From positions 1 to 5,429 of the forward strand of contig JASHZA010000231.1 of NCBI GenBank assembly GCA_030042765.1: 5,429 bases of DNA. The letters are read 5' to 3'. This document shows, one piece after another, positions 4,882 to 5,429 of this stretch (positions are counted from its first letter, which is position 1; the number at the start of each line of letters is the position of its first letter). The DNA is from Candidatus Binataceae bacterium. GTDB lineage: Bacteria > Desulfobacterota > Binatia > Binatales > Binataceae. The notes below the pieces were generated by a model. That model made no database searches and was not told the DNA's origin. It worked only from the letters and a program-made list of their open reading frames with translations. The position numbers were made by a program, and so were the translations under genes.

Positions 4882-5429
4882 CGTCAGGCGCCAACAGACT
4901 GGGTACGGACGAAGCTGAAACTAGTCAAACGACGAGAACAATGGTGCAGCAGGTTGCATGCCAGACGACGGGTGTGGCGGAGGTCGTGCAGGACGAGGAT
5001 TTATCGGAGGCCGCAACAAGGACCTGCTTACGAAAGATCGTGAAATCACGACTCCCCGTCGCCCTCTTTATGAGGACAACTCGGTTCCCTTTTTTTGACT
5101 CCGACAGTCGATCAGAACATCACTTTCTCGAAGGCCGCCGTCGAACTTATCGATGATCACGGCCAGGATCGCGCGGTCCATCTTGTCGAAGCCGGAGCTC
5201 GCTCGCTACTTAATGTGCCCTCGCAGGTATTAGATTCAAACCTCCGTCATCTGAAGAATATCCCGACCGGCAATCCCCGATGGGAAAGGATGACCAACGG
5301 CGATACCCCGAACCTTCGGCTCGATCGCTTCGATCGTACAAAAGAAGCTCTTCACCGCGTAAGCGACCTGGGCAATTGCGCTCGATTGACCTGGGCTTCA
5401 TCGTCGACGTACCGCCGGCCTTAGCCAGA
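4882..5429. other. Right flank without a supportable gene
   Basis: Several frames are open for 60 to 110 codons on both strands. None has a good start with a ribosome binding site together with a recognisable protein. The plus frame from TTG 5095 to 5424 lacks a Shine-Dalgarno sequence, and the plus frame from ATG 4848 begins inside the candidate -10 region. A 20-codon minus-strand stretch at 5134-5193 resembles the end of RuvB and is listed separately. A T7 run lies at 5090-5096. The region may hold decayed gene fragments, and the regulator of the cluster is not here. Confidence 0.5.
5134..5193 (-). pseudogene. Possible RuvB C-terminal fragment (weak)
   Basis: The minus-strand frame reads GFDKMDR then, after three residues, AVIIDKFDGG. 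This aligns with the E. coli RuvB segment I recall as GFDYMDR...VIDKFFGG, with about 13 of 20 residues identical. The match ends on both sides: upstream the frame has a stop at 5206-5208, and downstream the expected PVGLDNLAAAIGEE is absent. It would be a tiny remnant of the Holliday-junction helicase winged-helix domain, or chance. The same bases read in the codon-aligned plus frame give AAVELIDDHGQDRA, which recalls small rhizobial proteins with an LI-x2-HG-x2-A core, so at least one resemblance must be accidental. Confidence 0.15.

Noticed and set aside
5090..5096. T7 run considered as an intrinsic terminator tail
   Set aside because: No stable stem lies directly upstream and there is no plus-strand gene for it to terminate.
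4848..5156. 102-codon plus-strand frame reading away from the cluster promoter, considered as a divergent gene
   Set aside because: Its ATG sits against the candidate -10 region, it has no Shine-Dalgarno sequence, and the translation resembles no regulator or other known family.
5241..5399. Minus-strand frame of about 50 codons with a faint crotonase-like stretch (PKVRGIAVG)
   Set aside because: The similarity covers fewer than ten residues, the diagnostic oxyanion pattern is not met, and stops flank it closely.
5095..5424. 109-codon plus-strand frame starting at TTG
   Set aside because: The start is TTG within a T-run with no ribosome binding site, and the sequence after about residue 40 is unlike any family I know. 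Only a short segment was kept as a weak finding.

Overview
The window looks like accessory or catabolic DNA from a soil-type proteobacterium. Moderately high GC, Shine-Dalgarno-led genes and protein families common in Rhizobiales and Burkholderiales suggest this, but no marker gene fixes the taxon. It holds one partial plus-strand gene on the left and a four-gene minus-strand cluster filling about 4807 to 1566. The right-hand 620 bases have no gene I can support.

Left (1-1259): the 3' part of a class I pyridine nucleotide-disulfide oxidoreductase of the RclA/mercuric-reductase-like type. The reading frame is open to the left edge and still carries the redox-active Cys-x4-Cys motif upstream of the first ATG, so that ATG (81) is internal. 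A 306-base convergent intergenic region (1260-1565) with two small hairpins follows.

Centre (4807 down to 1566, minus strand): four genes alternating between two folds in transcription order. They are an alpha/beta hydrolase with an Asp nucleophile (4807-3941), a HAD-type dehalogenase-like protein (3740-3045), a second alpha/beta hydrolase whose nucleophile Ser is replaced by Ala (3055-2360), and a HAD enzyme with the full L-2-haloacid dehalogenase active-site set (2237-1566). The middle two overlap by 11 bases and are probably translationally coupled. The outer junctions have spacers of about 200 and 122 bases, so internal regulation is possible. A plausible sigma70-like promoter lies upstream of the first gene, with a perfect 8-bp-arm inverted repeat across its -35 and spacer. 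A 14-bp perfect palindrome overlaps the ribosome binding site of the last gene.

The cluster could be a hydrolytic route for a halogenated or epoxide/ester substrate ending in a 2-haloacid. Only the last gene has residues strong enough to name a chemistry. The other three keep their folds but deviate at diagnostic positions, and the window shows no transporter or regulator gene.

Right (4882-5429): apart from the promoter/operator, no credible gene. A short stretch (5134-5193) resembles the RuvB C-terminal domain on the minus strand and, less clearly, a small rhizobial protein family on the plus strand. Either would be a remnant.
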